NCBI GenBank assembly: GCA_900696645.1
Contig: CAADGV010000026.1
Span: forward strand, 1-64,000
Source of the DNA: an uncultured Chlorobiota bacterium
GTDB taxonomy: Bacteria; Bacteroidota; Ignavibacteria; UBA10030; UBA6906
Length of the DNA: 64,000 nucleotides
Reading direction: 5' to 3'
Positions 25,351 to 35,507 of this stretch are shown here, piece after piece. The notes beneath the pieces were generated by a model that ran no database searches, had not been told where the DNA came from, and was given only the letters and a program-made list of their open reading frames with translations. The position numbers and the translations under genes are program-made. Every line of letters starts with the position of its first letter. Within the stretch, counting starts at the first letter, position 1.

Positions 25351-26255
25351 CCTTTACTCCTCATTTTGGAAGTCTGGACAATGGCGACGCCTGCAAGAAT
25401 TACTACGGCGGCAATAATCGTGCGACCGTCGATAGGTTCCGAGAGAATAAGCCATCCGAGACAGATCGCAACAACGGGATTGACGTACGCGTATGTTGAT
25501 GCCTTGGCGGGCGGGACGTGTCTCAACAGATATGCATACGACGTGTAGCCGACGATTGAACCGAAGATGATCAAATAGAGAAGAGACAGCACGCCCGGTT
25601 CAGTGATTCGGATTTCTGGCCATTCGTTGAGTGTTGTTCCGATAGACGTCAGTACAATTCCTGCAGCAAGATTCTGAATGCTTGAGTTCACAAAAATATC
25701 TCCGTGAACCGGATGATGTTTCGAATATACCGAACCAATTGACCACAAGAACGACGCGATGACAAGTCCTGCAATGCCCAACGGATCGAGGCTGAGCCCC
25801 TCGGCCATTCCGAGACTCGGCGAAACGAGAATGAACATGCCAGCAAAGCCTACGACTATTCCGACCCAGCCAAACAGCGGAAGCCGTTGTCCGTTCGGAA
25901 CAAACGAATCAATTGTTGACATGAACAGCGGAACAATCGCAATGATGAGTGCAGCAAGCCCCGACGGAATTGTCTTCTCTGCCCAGACAACCAGCCAGTT
26001 TCCTCCGACGAGAAGAAACAACCCCACGACTGATAAATCGAAAATCCCGCGCCTGTTAGGCAACGGGCTTCCTTTGATTCTGGCAACCAGCAAGAGTATG
26101 CCGCCTGCTGCAAGAAAGCGCACACCGGCGAACAGCGCCGGAGGCCAATCTCTCACTCCCACTCGTATCGCAAGATATGTCGAGCCCCAGATGATAAATA
26201 CGCTGAGGTAGGCGAGAAGAACACGAGGCGTCAGGCGTTCAGTAGATGAGGACAT
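25347..26255 (-). CDS. EamA-family (DMT) transporter
   Basis: A 302-residue membrane protein with ten predicted helices in two EamA repeats. The first begins LAYLSVFIIWGSTYLAIRVG and the second begins near residue 150 (GIAGLVIASFLWSIGSVYSK). Family marks include WLVVWAEKTIPSGLAALI and VPPAKASTYAYVNPVVAICL. EamA proteins export amino acids or small metabolites; the substrate cannot be told. It is cotranscribed with the TPM gene through a 4-nt overlap. Confidence 0.9.
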   Translation of the reverse strand: MSSSTERLTPRVLLAYLSVFIIWGSTYLAIRVGVRDWPPALFAGVRFLAAGGILLLVARIKGSPLPNRRGIFDLSVVGLFLLVGGNWLVVWAEKTIPSGLAALIIAIVPLFMSTIDSFVPNGQRLPLFGWVGIVVGFAGMFILVSPSLGMAEGLSLDPLGIAGLVIASFLWSIGSVYSKHHPVHGDIFVNSSIQNLAAGIVLTSIGTTLNEWPEIRITEPGVLSLLYLIIFGSIVGYTSYAYLLRHVPPAKASTYAYVNPVVAICLGWLILSEPIDGRTIIAAVVILAGVAIVQTSKMRSKG

Positions 26256-26350
26256 GCATTGATTTGAATGTGTCAGAACAGAATTGAATTCGGCGGACTC
26301 AATCTAACATAAATGCCGGCAAAGTCATACCGAAAATCGGGAACCGAATC

Positions 26351-26839
26351 TTACTTCTTTTCACGCAAGCGTTTCAGCAATTGAATCTGGCCTGCATGAT
26401 AAATGTCGTGATTTGCTATGCCGTAGATGACTGCAATGTTCGTCACTTTGCTGTGCGGTGTTGTTGCATACAGCTTCGATGCAGGGAATTGTTCGATTGC
26501 ATCACGCATTGAGCGATGCGTCTGTTCGAGTAGGTGAAGATGTTCTTTCCACAGCGCTTCGGATTTGTCGGCCGGAAGCTTGAACCAGTCGCTGCCTTTC
26601 AGCGGAAACGAACCGCGCTTCCCGTCAAGCAGTCGCCGTCTGACTGCGTATTTCCAATACGCTGCATGAACCGCAATCTCCCAAATGTTGTGGCGGTTCG
26701 CGCTTGGGCGCCATGCTGCTTCTTCAGCGGATACGCGTCGCAATGAGCCTTTGAGGTTCGGGCCGTGCCACGTTTTGCGCTCGTACGCTTCGTCGATCAA
26801 TTGAAGAAGAAGCCGGATTTCTGCCGAGCGTGTTCTCAT
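26351..26839 (-). CDS. DinB-family protein
   Basis: A 162-residue helical-bundle protein. The three metal-binding His are visible in the family positions: NIWEIAVHAAYWKYAVRRRL (about residue 55), and IANHDIYHAGQIQLLKRLRE near the C-terminus. DinB-like proteins bind a metal and may act as thiol-dependent transferases; the substrate is not known. AAGGAG precedes the start. It lies 3 nt downstream of the LOG-family gene and shares its transcript. Confidence 0.87.
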   Translation of the reverse strand: MRTRSAEIRLLLQLIDEAYERKTWHGPNLKGSLRRVSAEEAAWRPSANRHNIWEIAVHAAYWKYAVRRRLLDGKRGSFPLKGSDWFKLPADKSEALWKEHLHLLEQTHRSMRDAIEQFPASKLYATTPHSKVTNIAVIYGIANHDIYHAGQIQLLKRLREKK

Positions 26840-26842
26840 CTG

Positions 26843-27388
26843 TCACTCCTTTTTTCCGAGTATTTGACGAAGAAGTACAGCGCATTGTTTCGGTTCATCA
26901 ACCTGTGCGACAAGATTTGCCGCGTCGTGCGAGCCCTCGGCTATGAGCGCGTCCTGCAGCGTGGAGATCACCGCCTTCCAACAATCCCCCACAATAACAA
27001 TCGGCTTGGGGGCAATCATCAGCTTGTTCATGAATTCCCACGCGGCGGCAAGCTCAAGCAACGTGCCTGTACCGCCTCTAAGAACAACATATCCATCACC
27101 CAATGATATGAGTTTCATAAGGCGGTCAGTCAAATCGTACGTTTCAATGTTCTTGTCAATCCACTGGTTGGCTTTGCGATTGTGGAAGGCTTTGCAGGTC
27201 ACTCCAATTGAAAGTCCGCCGACAGATTTTGCGCCTCGTGCTGAAGCCTCCATGATGCCGCCATATCCGCCGTTGCAGATAGTGAAGCCTGCTTTCGCCA
27301 ATTCTGATCCGACCTCGAATGCAAGCGTGTACTCCTCGTCGCCTTCTTCCGGACGGGCGCTACCGAATACTGTTATTATTTTCTTCAT
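26843..27388 (-). CDS. LOG-like/TIGR00725-type Rossmann protein
   Basis: A 181-residue protein with the LOG-family nucleotide-binding fold: ITVFGSARP at the front, CNGGYGGIMEASARGAK, and LRGGTGTLLELAAAWE (GGxGTxxE) near residue 105. The family includes cytokinin-activating phosphoribohydrolases and the pyrimidine/purine nucleotide 5'-monophosphate nucleosidases. The start at 27388 (MKKIITVF) is preferred over a TTG at 27412. It is next to a TonB receptor gene upstream and a DinB gene downstream. Confidence 0.85.
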   Translation of the reverse strand: MKKIITVFGSARPEEGDEEYTLAFEVGSELAKAGFTICNGGYGGIMEASARGAKSVGGLSIGVTCKAFHNRKANQWIDKNIETYDLTDRLMKLISLGDGYVVLRGGTGTLLELAAAWEFMNKLMIAPKPIVIVGDCWKAVISTLQDALIAEGSHDAANLVAQVDEPKQCAVLLRQILGKKE

Positions 27389-27408
27389 GAATGCAAGTTG
27401 ATTTGAAC

Positions 27409-29487
27409 TCAATCAAGGAACTGCCACGAGATGCCGAACCTGACGGCTCTGTCAAGCACAGGATAGTATGGCGTGACGTAGTAGCGTGAGTTTGTGAGAT
27501 TCTCCCACATCAATGTCACGTACGCATTGCCGAGTCCCGCAATCAGAAATCCGTCAACCGATGAGCCGAAGCCGAGTCGCGTGCCTGTGTTGGGAATGTA
27601 GGCCAGCACTTCGGGATTGAAACGCTCGCCTTGCGAGCCGGAAATGTATCGTCCTTTGAAACCGATTTTCAGATTCAGATTATCGTTGAGGAGTTTTTGC
27701 CAGAGATAAATGCCTCCGCTTGCCGAAAGCTTCGGGTAAATGGCAAGCGTATTGCCGCCGCCATCTTGTTGCGTCAGGAACGTCGCTGTTCCGTCGATGT
27801 ACAGCAGCCAGAATCGCCAGGTGAGTTTTCCCTCAACACCGTTAGTGATGCGTCTATCGCCGTTGACAAAGTGAATTCCCGGAAACACATGCCCGCTTCC
27901 GGCCGGTTGCAGGAGAATGGGATTGTTGATGGTTCTATGAAAGTAGCTTGCGCGCAGATCGAAATCATCTACCCTGATGCGAATGCCGATTTCCACCGTA
28001 TGATGCCGTTCCGAAGAGATAGGCTCCGCACGGCTCACCGTGCTGTCACTCCAAAACAATTCCTGATATGTCGGAAATCGTTTTGAGGTTGACACGCCGC
28101 CGTACAGCGAGAGCCACGGAAGCGGATTCAGCGTTGCATCCGCCCCGGCGCTGAGATGCGTTTCCTTTGCGATGTAGCTGTCGTATCGTGCAAAGCCTGC
28201 AACGGTCAGAAGATGGGTGAGAAGAAGTTCCTCCTTTATCCAGATGTTGCCTAAAGAATTTCGCCTTCGACCCAAGTTGGGGCTTCCTTCAATTTGTCGC
28301 AGCTCGATATTGGCCCCGAGATTGAATCGCTGCCACTCGGTGTGAAAATCTTGCGTGAACAACACCCCCATCCACGACGAACGATGATCGCTATCAATCT
28401 GAACATTGTTGGAAGTCCCTGCCCCTTTGTCGCGATACTCACGGAAGTTGTTGGAATAATAGAACGTCAACATACTGACGTTTGTCGTGTCGCCGAGGAA
28501 CGTTCCGACAAGTGAAAGGTCAACATCGTGGCGGGAAATCTTCTCGAATGAGTCGTTATTGACGGGAACGGCTCGAATGCGGTTGAATGCAAGTGAGGGG
28601 AACCCGGTCTTTTCAAGATCAATGCCGCCGTTGAGTTGCGTCTCTGTTCTTGTAAGATACTCCGAAAAGACGATATTCAAATCTCTCGAGAGGTTGTAGC
28701 GTACTTTCAGTCGCATGTTCCACGCATCATGCGCCGCATTCGTGAAGCGTCCGAGATTTCCCTGATGCTGGTAGCCGAACGTGAAGTTCACTTTGCGTGA
28801 GATATTCTGGCTGAACGTTCCGTCGCTGTACTGGTATCCGTACGCAGATTCGGTGTAGTTGATTTTTGAGAGAGGGCGATTACTGGTATAATTTTTGGTT
28901 ACAAGATTCACCGCACCGCCGGTACTGTTCACGCCGTACAGGAAACTTCTCGGTCCCGAAATGAACTCGATTCGATCGGCGTATTCTGTTGTAAATTGGG
29001 AGAGATTGTAGATGCCTGAAGCCGGATCGTTCATCAGCCTGCCGTTGGCGGTAACGGCAATGCTTCGCCAATCAACTCCCCGGATACTCAGTTGATCGTA
29101 CGAGCCTATCGAGAAGTGATCACGCACGAAAACCCCTGGCATCGACTCGAGAATTCCGGCCAAGTTGCGGTAGTCGAGAAATGTCAAATCGTCGTGGGAT
29201 ACAAGCCGGGCAGAGTCGAGCAGCCGATCGAACGTTCCGACAAGGGAGGGGGTACTCATTCGTGTTGTATCCACCACCTGCGTTGAATCGCTTAGTACCT
29301 CTGCGAATCCGGTCGTATCCCGGGTCTCGCCCTGCGTTGTATCGCCGGGAGTTTTTGACGCATGCACTGTATCCGGTTGTGCGGTATCAAGCACGGGGGT
29401 TTGTGCATGAAGATGGCCGAAAAAACTGCCGATTACTAAGATGGGAAGCAATGTGATGAAGGGCGGGAAACCGTGCTGCAATCTCAA
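27409..29487 (-). CDS. TonB-dependent outer-membrane receptor
   Basis: A 692-residue protein with a signal peptide (to about residue 29, HLHAQ), a plug domain (about 100-215: FLDYRNLAGILESMPGVFVR, QLSIRGVDWRSIAVTANGR, RIEFISGPRSFLYGVNSTGG) and a barrel ending in an aromatic strand (VRFGISWQFLD). It imports a large ligand such as a siderophore, cobalamin or oligosaccharide powered by TonB. No ATG is at the front: a TTG at 29487 or 29481 is the likely start, the latter with AGGA at good spacing. No clear substrate-linked genes lie beside it; the preceding Asp/Thr-rich segment (about 30-75) is unusual. Confidence 0.9.
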   Translation of the reverse strand: MRLQHGFPPFITLLPILVIGSFFGHLHAQTPVLDTAQPDTVHASKTPGDTTQGETRDTTGFAEVLSDSTQVVDTTRMSTPSLVGTFDRLLDSARLVSHDDLTFLDYRNLAGILESMPGVFVRDHFSIGSYDQLSIRGVDWRSIAVTANGRLMNDPASGIYNLSQFTTEYADRIEFISGPRSFLYGVNSTGGAVNLVTKNYTSNRPLSKINYTESAYGYQYSDGTFSQNISRKVNFTFGYQHQGNLGRFTNAAHDAWNMRLKVRYNLSRDLNIVFSEYLTRTETQLNGGIDLEKTGFPSLAFNRIRAVPVNNDSFEKISRHDVDLSLVGTFLGDTTNVSMLTFYYSNNFREYRDKGAGTSNNVQIDSDHRSSWMGVLFTQDFHTEWQRFNLGANIELRQIEGSPNLGRRRNSLGNIWIKEELLLTHLLTVAGFARYDSYIAKETHLSAGADATLNPLPWLSLYGGVSTSKRFPTYQELFWSDSTVSRAEPISSERHHTVEIGIRIRVDDFDLRASYFHRTINNPILLQPAGSGHVFPGIHFVNGDRRITNGVEGKLTWRFWLLYIDGTATFLTQQDGGGNTLAIYPKLSASGGIYLWQKLLNDNLNLKIGFKGRYISGSQGERFNPEVLAYIPNTGTRLGFGSSVDGFLIAGLGNAYVTLMWENLTNSRYYVTPYYPVLDRAVRFGISWQFLD

Positions 29488-29617
29488 TCCTGATCAATGA
29501 AATCGTTGAAATCGTGCGAAAAATATATCCAGAACTCCTGCGAGATGCAACAAATCCGCAACGGCACCGGCTCATGAAGTCCGAGCGAATCATTACACAG
29601 CCTTCGGTGGAATAGCA

Positions 29618-32509
29618 ATGAACATTCCGAGGTTACCTCTTCCCCGATGGGCCTACTCGATTCGCATGAAGCTCGTCCTCGCCATCAGTATACCGATGGG
29701 TATCATCTCGATGTTCATCGCCTGGTTTTTCCCCACCCAACTCGAACGGGAGATCATGACGGCACTGGAAGCGAAAGCCAACGCTATGACTGCGATGATG
29801 GCATACCACATCACTCCCAGCCTTGCCGCTAATGACGGTGTTACGCTCCAAGATGTTTTGAAAAGCGCCGAGCAAAACCCCGATATCGAATATCTCGTCG
29901 TGGAAGACGATTCGGGTCGCATGGTTGCCGCTGTCGACTTAGCACGAGCCACTGAAACCGGGTATGAGAATGTCGCTTTTGCTGAGCGGGTTTCGGACGA
30001 CGGGCTTACATATCAAACCGTCACGCCCATCATTGTTTCATCGAGTCTGATTGGCCGGGTCTACGTCGGATTCTCACTGCGCGATCTTTCAAGTAACGTT
30101 GCCCAGGCACAAGGCACAATCGCGGGAGTAAGTTTCGCCATATTTCTGACGGGCATTATCCTTGTTGTTGCGTTGAATGCTTTCGTGCTTACGCCTCTCC
30201 TGAAGGTCATCAAAACAGCTCAGAGGATTTCCGTCGGAGAATGGACATTGCGGACAAAAATTGCCTCAAACGATGAGGTAGGGGATCTCTCCGCGGCGTT
30301 TGATATGATGGTTGATAATCTCGAGCATGCCTACCGCGATTTGCGTCGCAGTGAGAAAGGCTATCGCGATCTCTTCGCCTCGAATCCTCATCCGATGTGG
30401 GTGAATAACATTGAAACCGGCGCAATAATTGATGTGAACACATCGGCGCTGGAAAGCTACGGGTACACTCGTGAGGAATTCCTCGCAAAAACTATCAACG
30501 ATATCATTGTCGAAGGGCCGGCCGGAGAGATGCAAGAACTGAGAGGCCGGAACGGAAGTCTGTACCGTTCCACCGGCTGGAGGCATGTGACAAAAGATGG
30601 AACCGTTATCGATGTTGAGATGAGTTCCCATCCGCTGCCTTTGGCCAGCGGCCAGAAGGCACGTCTGATTCTTGCCAATGACATTACGACGCGGCTTCGT
30701 GCTGAAACGAAGTTGCGCGAGAGCGAGGAACGAAACCGCATTCTTTCCGAAGCAACGTTTGAAGGCATCTCATTGACAGAAAACGGCATTATCGTGGAGA
30801 TGAACAACCAATATGCGGCAATGCTGGGCTATGAGCGGGCAGAACTTATTGGTATGCCCGTGATTGACCTGATTTGTCCCGATGAAACCGAGTATGTCAG
30901 AAACCGGGTTCGTTTGGGCGGCTCGGATGCATACGAACACCGGCTTGTCCGGCGCGACGGCTCGCTGATATACGTCGAAGTGCGGGCACAGAGCTACCAG
31001 CGTGACGGGCATACGTACCGCATGTCGTCTGTTCGCGATATCACCTCCCGCAAGCTGGCGGAGCAGGCGCTGCTGTTCGAGAAGGCACGCTTTGAGCAGC
31101 TATTTGAAAACGCCCCTATCGGCATCGTGTTGTGCGATAGTGCAGAACGCATCCTTCATACAAACTCCAAGTTTGTTGAAATGTTCGGCTACGAACTCAA
31201 CGAACTTACCGGCAAACGTATCAACGACCTCCTTCTTCCCGAGGAATATTTGGATGAAGGGAATGCCTATACCAACCGGGTACTGGCGGGCGAGCCGATA
31301 CACGGCGAGGCCATCCGTCGACGCAAGAACGGCAGCACAATTGACGTTGATTTGTACGGCGTTCCGATCATCGTCAACGGCGAATCCGTGGGCTTGTTCG
31401 GAATCTACGTTGACACATCCGAGAGAAAGAAGGCCGAACGGCAAGTTCGCTTGCTGGCGCATACGGTTGAGTCAACAAAGGATTGCGTGACGATTACCGA
31501 CCTGCAGGATCGGATCATTTTTGTGAATGAGGCGTTCCAAAAAAACTACGGCTATCAACGCGACGAGGTACTCGGCAAACATATCTCTCTGCTTCGTTCG
31601 TCAGAAACGCCCGAGCACATTGCCAACGAGATTCGTCCAACCACCCTGGGGGGAGGATGGTATGGAGAGATCATGAACAAGCGTAAAGATGGAACCGATT
31701 TCCCGGTTGAACTCTGGACGTCGGTAGTGAGGAATGAGACAGGCATTCCGGTTGCAATGGTCGGAGTTGCACGAGACGTTACCGAGCGAAAGAACATCGA
31801 GCGAAAACAGGCATCGCTGATGAAGGAACTTGAAGACATCAACAAGGAACTGAACGATTTTGCGTATATCGTGTCTCATGATTTGAAGGCGCCGCTGCGA
31901 GCCATCGGGTCGCTGGCGGATTGGCTGATGAACGATTACGGCGGCAAACTCGGCGACGACGGCAACGAGATGCTCAAAGTTCTTCTCGGAAGAACGAAGC
32001 GCATGCACGAACTGATTGACGGCGTTCTCAAATATTCGCGGATCGGCAGAACGAAAGGTGATTCGGCCCCTGTCGAATTGGAGAAACTGGTCGCAGGGAC
32101 TGTCGAGATGATCGATCCGCCGAAACACATCGCCGTGAAAATTGCATCCCCGCTGCCCGTTGTTGTCGGCGAGGAGACGCGCTTGCAGCAGGTGTTTCAG
32201 AATCTGCTGAGTAACGCTGTCAAGTTCATGGACAAGCCGAACGGCGAAATCAGTATCGGATGCGAACGGGAGAACGGGCATTGGAAATTCTCGGTTGCGG
32301 ACAACGGACCCGGTATTGAAGAGAAACACTTCACGAAGGTGTTCCAAATCTTCCAGACTCTTGCGGCACGTGATGAGTTCGAGAGCACCGGAATCGGGCT
32401 GACGATAGTGAAGAAGATAGTTGAACTCCACGGCGGGAGAATCTGGCTTGAATCAGAAGTGGGAAAGGGGACGACGTTTTATTTCACGCTGCCCGGAAAC
32501 GTAAATTGA
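29618..32509 (+). CDS. Multi-PAS sensor histidine kinase
   Basis: A 963-residue membrane kinase. It has helices at about 18-37 and 168-192 flanking a 130-residue periplasmic sensor region, then a HAMP domain (about 190-245) and four PAS domains (about 250-370, 375-490, 495-615, 620-735) with typical YTREEF, GYERAELIG and GYELNELTGKRI blocks. The HisKA domain has His754 (YIVSHDLKAPLRAIG), and the HATPase shows NLLSNAVKF, VADNGPGI and STGIGLTIVKKIV. The Phytochrome-like SHDLKAPLR motif places it among phototaxis/phytochrome-type kinases, but no bilin domain is present. The genes that follow encode matching regulators, so it probably signals to them. Confidence 0.92.
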   Translation: MNIPRLPLPRWAYSIRMKLVLAISIPMGIISMFIAWFFPTQLEREIMTALEAKANAMTAMMAYHITPSLAANDGVTLQDVLKSAEQNPDIEYLVVEDDSGRMVAAVDLARATETGYENVAFAERVSDDGLTYQTVTPIIVSSSLIGRVYVGFSLRDLSSNVAQAQGTIAGVSFAIFLTGIILVVALNAFVLTPLLKVIKTAQRISVGEWTLRTKIASNDEVGDLSAAFDMMVDNLEHAYRDLRRSEKGYRDLFASNPHPMWVNNIETGAIIDVNTSALESYGYTREEFLAKTINDIIVEGPAGEMQELRGRNGSLYRSTGWRHVTKDGTVIDVEMSSHPLPLASGQKARLILANDITTRLRAETKLRESEERNRILSEATFEGISLTENGIIVEMNNQYAAMLGYERAELIGMPVIDLICPDETEYVRNRVRLGGSDAYEHRLVRRDGSLIYVEVRAQSYQRDGHTYRMSSVRDITSRKLAEQALLFEKARFEQLFENAPIGIVLCDSAERILHTNSKFVEMFGYELNELTGKRINDLLLPEEYLDEGNAYTNRVLAGEPIHGEAIRRRKNGSTIDVDLYGVPIIVNGESVGLFGIYVDTSERKKAERQVRLLAHTVESTKDCVTITDLQDRIIFVNEAFQKNYGYQRDEVLGKHISLLRSSETPEHIANEIRPTTLGGGWYGEIMNKRKDGTDFPVELWTSVVRNETGIPVAMVGVARDVTERKNIERKQASLMKELEDINKELNDFAYIVSHDLKAPLRAIGSLADWLMNDYGGKLGDDGNEMLKVLLGRTKRMHELIDGVLKYSRIGRTKGDSAPVELEKLVAGTVEMIDPPKHIAVKIASPLPVVVGEETRLQQVFQNLLSNAVKFMDKPNGEISIGCERENGHWKFSVADNGPGIEEKHFTKVFQIFQTLAARDEFESTGIGLTIVKKIVELHGGRIWLESEVGKGTTFYFTLPGNVN

Positions 32510-32682
32510 AGAACCTTCACACGCAAACGTGAGATGTGTGAGGAGACATTGTTCACACACGATCGAATTTCGCTATAAAGCCGCCAAATGGCTGCAGAAG
32601 AGTAACTTGTGCCGGTACCGCGAAATCGGCACACATTTTTTGGCATAGTGGTCGAACCATCTGACAGAAATTAGGAGATACA

Positions 32683-33102
32683 ATGGAAATGAAGACTGAC
32701 GAAACTATACTTCTTGTCGAAGATGATGTTGTTGATGCGATGACGGTCAAGAGGGCGCTGAGGGAAATCAACGTGACAAACCACCTCGTCGTGAAGGCAA
32801 ATGGCGAAGAGGCTCTGGCGTATCTGCGGGATACTAAAAACCCGAAACCGTGCATCATCATTCTCGACCTTAACATGCCGAAGATGAACGGACTTGAACT
32901 GCTTAAAGCATTGAAGGAGGACGAACATCTGCGCCGCATTCCGGCAGTCGTCCTCACAACATCGAAAGGGGAGCAGGATCGGTTTGAGTCATTCAACTTG
33001 AGCGTTGCAGGTTATATGATCAAGCCGGTGGAATACCCGCAGTTTGTTGAAGTTGTGAGAAACATAAATCTCTATTGGACACTGAGCGAACTTCCCGATT
33101 AG
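32683..33102 (+). CDS. Single-domain response regulator (Rcp1-like)
   Basis: A 139-residue receiver domain with no output domain. The phosphorylation site is Asp62 (IIILDLNMPKMNG), with Glu/Asp pair VEDDVVD at residues 10-16 and Lys in KPVEYPQF near 116. Regulators of this form partner with phytochrome-like kinases such as the gene upstream. The start has GGAG upstream. It ends 5 nt before the hybrid kinase, forming an operon. Confidence 0.93.
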   Translation: MEMKTDETILLVEDDVVDAMTVKRALREINVTNHLVVKANGEEALAYLRDTKNPKPCIIILDLNMPKMNGLELLKALKEDEHLRRIPAVVLTTSKGEQDRFESFNLSVAGYMIKPVEYPQFVEVVRNINLYWTLSELPD

Positions 33103-33107
33103 AACCT

Positions 33108-35336
33108 ATGGATGAAATCCGGATACTCCTCATCGAGGATGACATCGTCGACCGGCTTGCGTTCAAGCGGCATATAGAACGGGAAAAGATTCCGTTCCGT
33201 TACGACATTGCCGATTCTGTCGTCTGCGCGCTGGCACTGCTTCGCGCCGAGAACTACGATGTTATTATTTCAGACTACAATCTCGGCGACGGAACCGCCC
33301 TTGAGGTGTGCGAGCAGGTGAAGGGCATTCCCCTCATTATCATCACCGGAGCGGGTAATGAAGAGATTGCTGTACGCGCCATGAAGGCCGGCGCGTATGA
33401 CTATCTCATCAAAGATTCCGAGCGCAACTATCTCAGTATGCTGCCGTTGACAGTTCAAAAAGCTGTCGACAGTAACCGGGCGAAGAAGCAACGCAACATG
33501 CTGCTTCACGCGATCATGCATACGAATGACATGGTTTTTGTGACTGATGTGAACGGCATTATTCAGTTTGCAAACAAGGCATTCTGCGAATCGTACGGCT
33601 ATACCGGAGAAGAAGTAGTCGGATTGCATGAGAAGGCCGTATGCGGCGAGCATAGTAACGGTGAAACAATCCACCGCCGGAAAAACGGAACAGAGTTCTA
33701 CGTTTCGCTTTCCCGTTCGATTGTGAGGGATGAGAATGATGCGGTCACCGCCATCGTTACCGTCGGACGGGACATTACCGAGAGGAAGCTTTCGGAAGAG
33801 GCACTGCGGGCAAGTGAAGAACAGTACAGGGATTTCTTCAATGATGACCTGGCGGGAGCGTTCACTTCCACACCGGACGGTCGGTTGCTTTCGTGCAATC
33901 CGTCGTTTGCGCGAATTTTCGGTTTTGAATCGGTTGAAGCAGCGCTGGCGTACAACCTCATAGCGTTGTACCCGAAATCGAGGCAGTTTACAGAGGTTAG
34001 GGATCTGTTGAGAGTAAATATGAGACTCGAACATCACGAACTTCAACTTCGTCGGCGGGACGGTTCGCCGGTGTTCGTGATCCAGAATGTCATCGGAAAG
34101 TATGACGACGCCGGCGAGTTGGCCGAAATCAAGGGGTACGTCTTCGACAACACACGTCACAAGCTTCTTGAAGAACAACTCCGCCAGGCGCAAAAGATGG
34201 AAAGCATCGGCACGCTTGCGGGGGGCATTGCGCATGATTTCAACAACATCCTCGCCATCATCATGGGGCACGCGCACATTCTGCTGAAAGGCGACCCCGA
34301 ATTAATCCGCAAAGCGAACAGCGTCGATACAATCAACCGTGCCGTTCAACGCGGAACAAAGCTCGTAAAGCAAATTCTGACGTTTGCCCGACGGAACGAA
34401 ACCGTCTTCGAGCCTGTCGATCTGAATCATGTGATTCAAGAATTGCAGAAAATGCTGGGCGAGACATTTCCCAAAATTATCGATTTCCACTTGCAGCTTG
34501 ATCCGGCGTTGCCCGTCACGGTCGCGGACTCGAACCAGGTGCATCAGGCGCTGTTGAATCTCTGCGTCAATGCGCGTGACGCAATGCCGAACGGAGGCAC
34601 GCTCGGCATCGAGACGGAGCTTGTCAGGGGTTTGTTCCTGCGTGAACGTTACCCTGAAGCGCATGGGCACATGTATGTGTGTATTCGTGTCAGCGACTCG
34701 GGTACAGGAATGCCCCCCGACGTACTCAACCGGATGTTCGAGCCGTTCTTCACAACGAAAGAGATCGGGAAGGGGACGGGGCTGGGACTGGCCGTGGTGT
34801 ATGGAGTTACAAGGAGTCATTCCGGGTTCGTTGATGTTACGAGCGAACCGGGGAAAGGAACAACGTTCAGCCTCTATTTCCCCGTCAGGCACGAGGAAGT
34901 TGAGCAAGAGGCAAAAGCCGAGCGTGAGTTGACAGAACATTCATCCGAGGGTGAAACAATTCTTGTTGTCGAAGACGAACAACTGTTGCTCGATCTTGTG
35001 AAAGGACTCCTGGAAAGCAAGGGCTATACGGTTCTTTCCGCCATTGACGGAGTGGAAGCAATAGACATTTACTCAAAGAATAAGGACGACATCGACCTTG
35101 TTCTTACCGACCTCGGACTGCCGAAGATTGACGGCTGGGAGGCTTTCCAGCGGATGAAAGAGATCAACCCCGACGTCAAGGTGGTTTTTGCCAGCGGCTA
35201 CATCGACTCAACGTTGCGCTCCAATTTGTTGAGGGCGGGCGCAAAGGATCTTGTTCAAAAACCGTATCTGCCGGATGAAATTCTCAATCGGGTACGTGAA
35301 TTGGTGGGTTCGGAGGCGGAGTCAATCTGTAACTAA
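33108..35336 (+). CDS. Hybrid histidine kinase (REC-PAS-PAS-HisKA-HATPase-REC)
   Basis: A 742-residue soluble kinase; the start is the ATG at 33108, giving MDEIRILLIEDD at the front. An N-terminal receiver (Asp56 in VIISDYNLGDG) is followed by two PAS domains (about 140-250 and 250-370), the HisKA site His376 (GGIAHDFNNILA), an HATPase domain with NLCVNARDAMP and GTGLGLAVVYGV, and a C-terminal receiver (Asp668 in VLTDLGLPKIDG). Having receivers at both ends makes it a likely phosphorelay junction. It lacks membrane helices and presumably receives signals from the kinase or regulator upstream. Confidence 0.92.
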   Translation: MDEIRILLIEDDIVDRLAFKRHIEREKIPFRYDIADSVVCALALLRAENYDVIISDYNLGDGTALEVCEQVKGIPLIIITGAGNEEIAVRAMKAGAYDYLIKDSERNYLSMLPLTVQKAVDSNRAKKQRNMLLHAIMHTNDMVFVTDVNGIIQFANKAFCESYGYTGEEVVGLHEKAVCGEHSNGETIHRRKNGTEFYVSLSRSIVRDENDAVTAIVTVGRDITERKLSEEALRASEEQYRDFFNDDLAGAFTSTPDGRLLSCNPSFARIFGFESVEAALAYNLIALYPKSRQFTEVRDLLRVNMRLEHHELQLRRRDGSPVFVIQNVIGKYDDAGELAEIKGYVFDNTRHKLLEEQLRQAQKMESIGTLAGGIAHDFNNILAIIMGHAHILLKGDPELIRKANSVDTINRAVQRGTKLVKQILTFARRNETVFEPVDLNHVIQELQKMLGETFPKIIDFHLQLDPALPVTVADSNQVHQALLNLCVNARDAMPNGGTLGIETELVRGLFLRERYPEAHGHMYVCIRVSDSGTGMPPDVLNRMFEPFFTTKEIGKGTGLGLAVVYGVTRSHSGFVDVTSEPGKGTTFSLYFPVRHEEVEQEAKAERELTEHSSEGETILVVEDEQLLLDLVKGLLESKGYTVLSAIDGVEAIDIYSKNKDDIDLVLTDLGLPKIDGWEAFQRMKEINPDVKVVFASGYIDSTLRSNLLRAGAKDLVQKPYLPDEILNRVRELVGSEAESICN

Positions 35337-35363
35337 CATATTGTTGGAAAACAACTTGCAACA

Positions 35364-35478
35364 GCCACAGAGGCACTGAGCCGCAGAGTTTTCTTGCGGG
35401 TAGAAAACTCAAAGCGCAATCATTGGCTTGGGGCAAATCCTTCTCGATAAAACCTCTGTGACTCTGTCTCTCGGTGGC
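35364..35478. repeat. TIR-bounded ~115-bp element, copy 2
   Basis: The left end GCCACAGAGGCACTGAGCC (from 35364, running to about 35392) is the imperfect reverse complement of the right end (about 35449-35478, ...CTGTCTCTCGGTGGC). The core has no coding capacity. It lies between the convergent hybrid kinase and ispE, where it may also act as a terminator. Confidence 0.8.
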
Positions 35479-35507
35479 AAAACGACCATTCAACAACGCA
35501 TTCACGT

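Noticed and set aside
33270-34277. 335-codon minus-strand open frame
   Set aside because: It is opposite the hybrid kinase, whose domains are unambiguous in the other strand.
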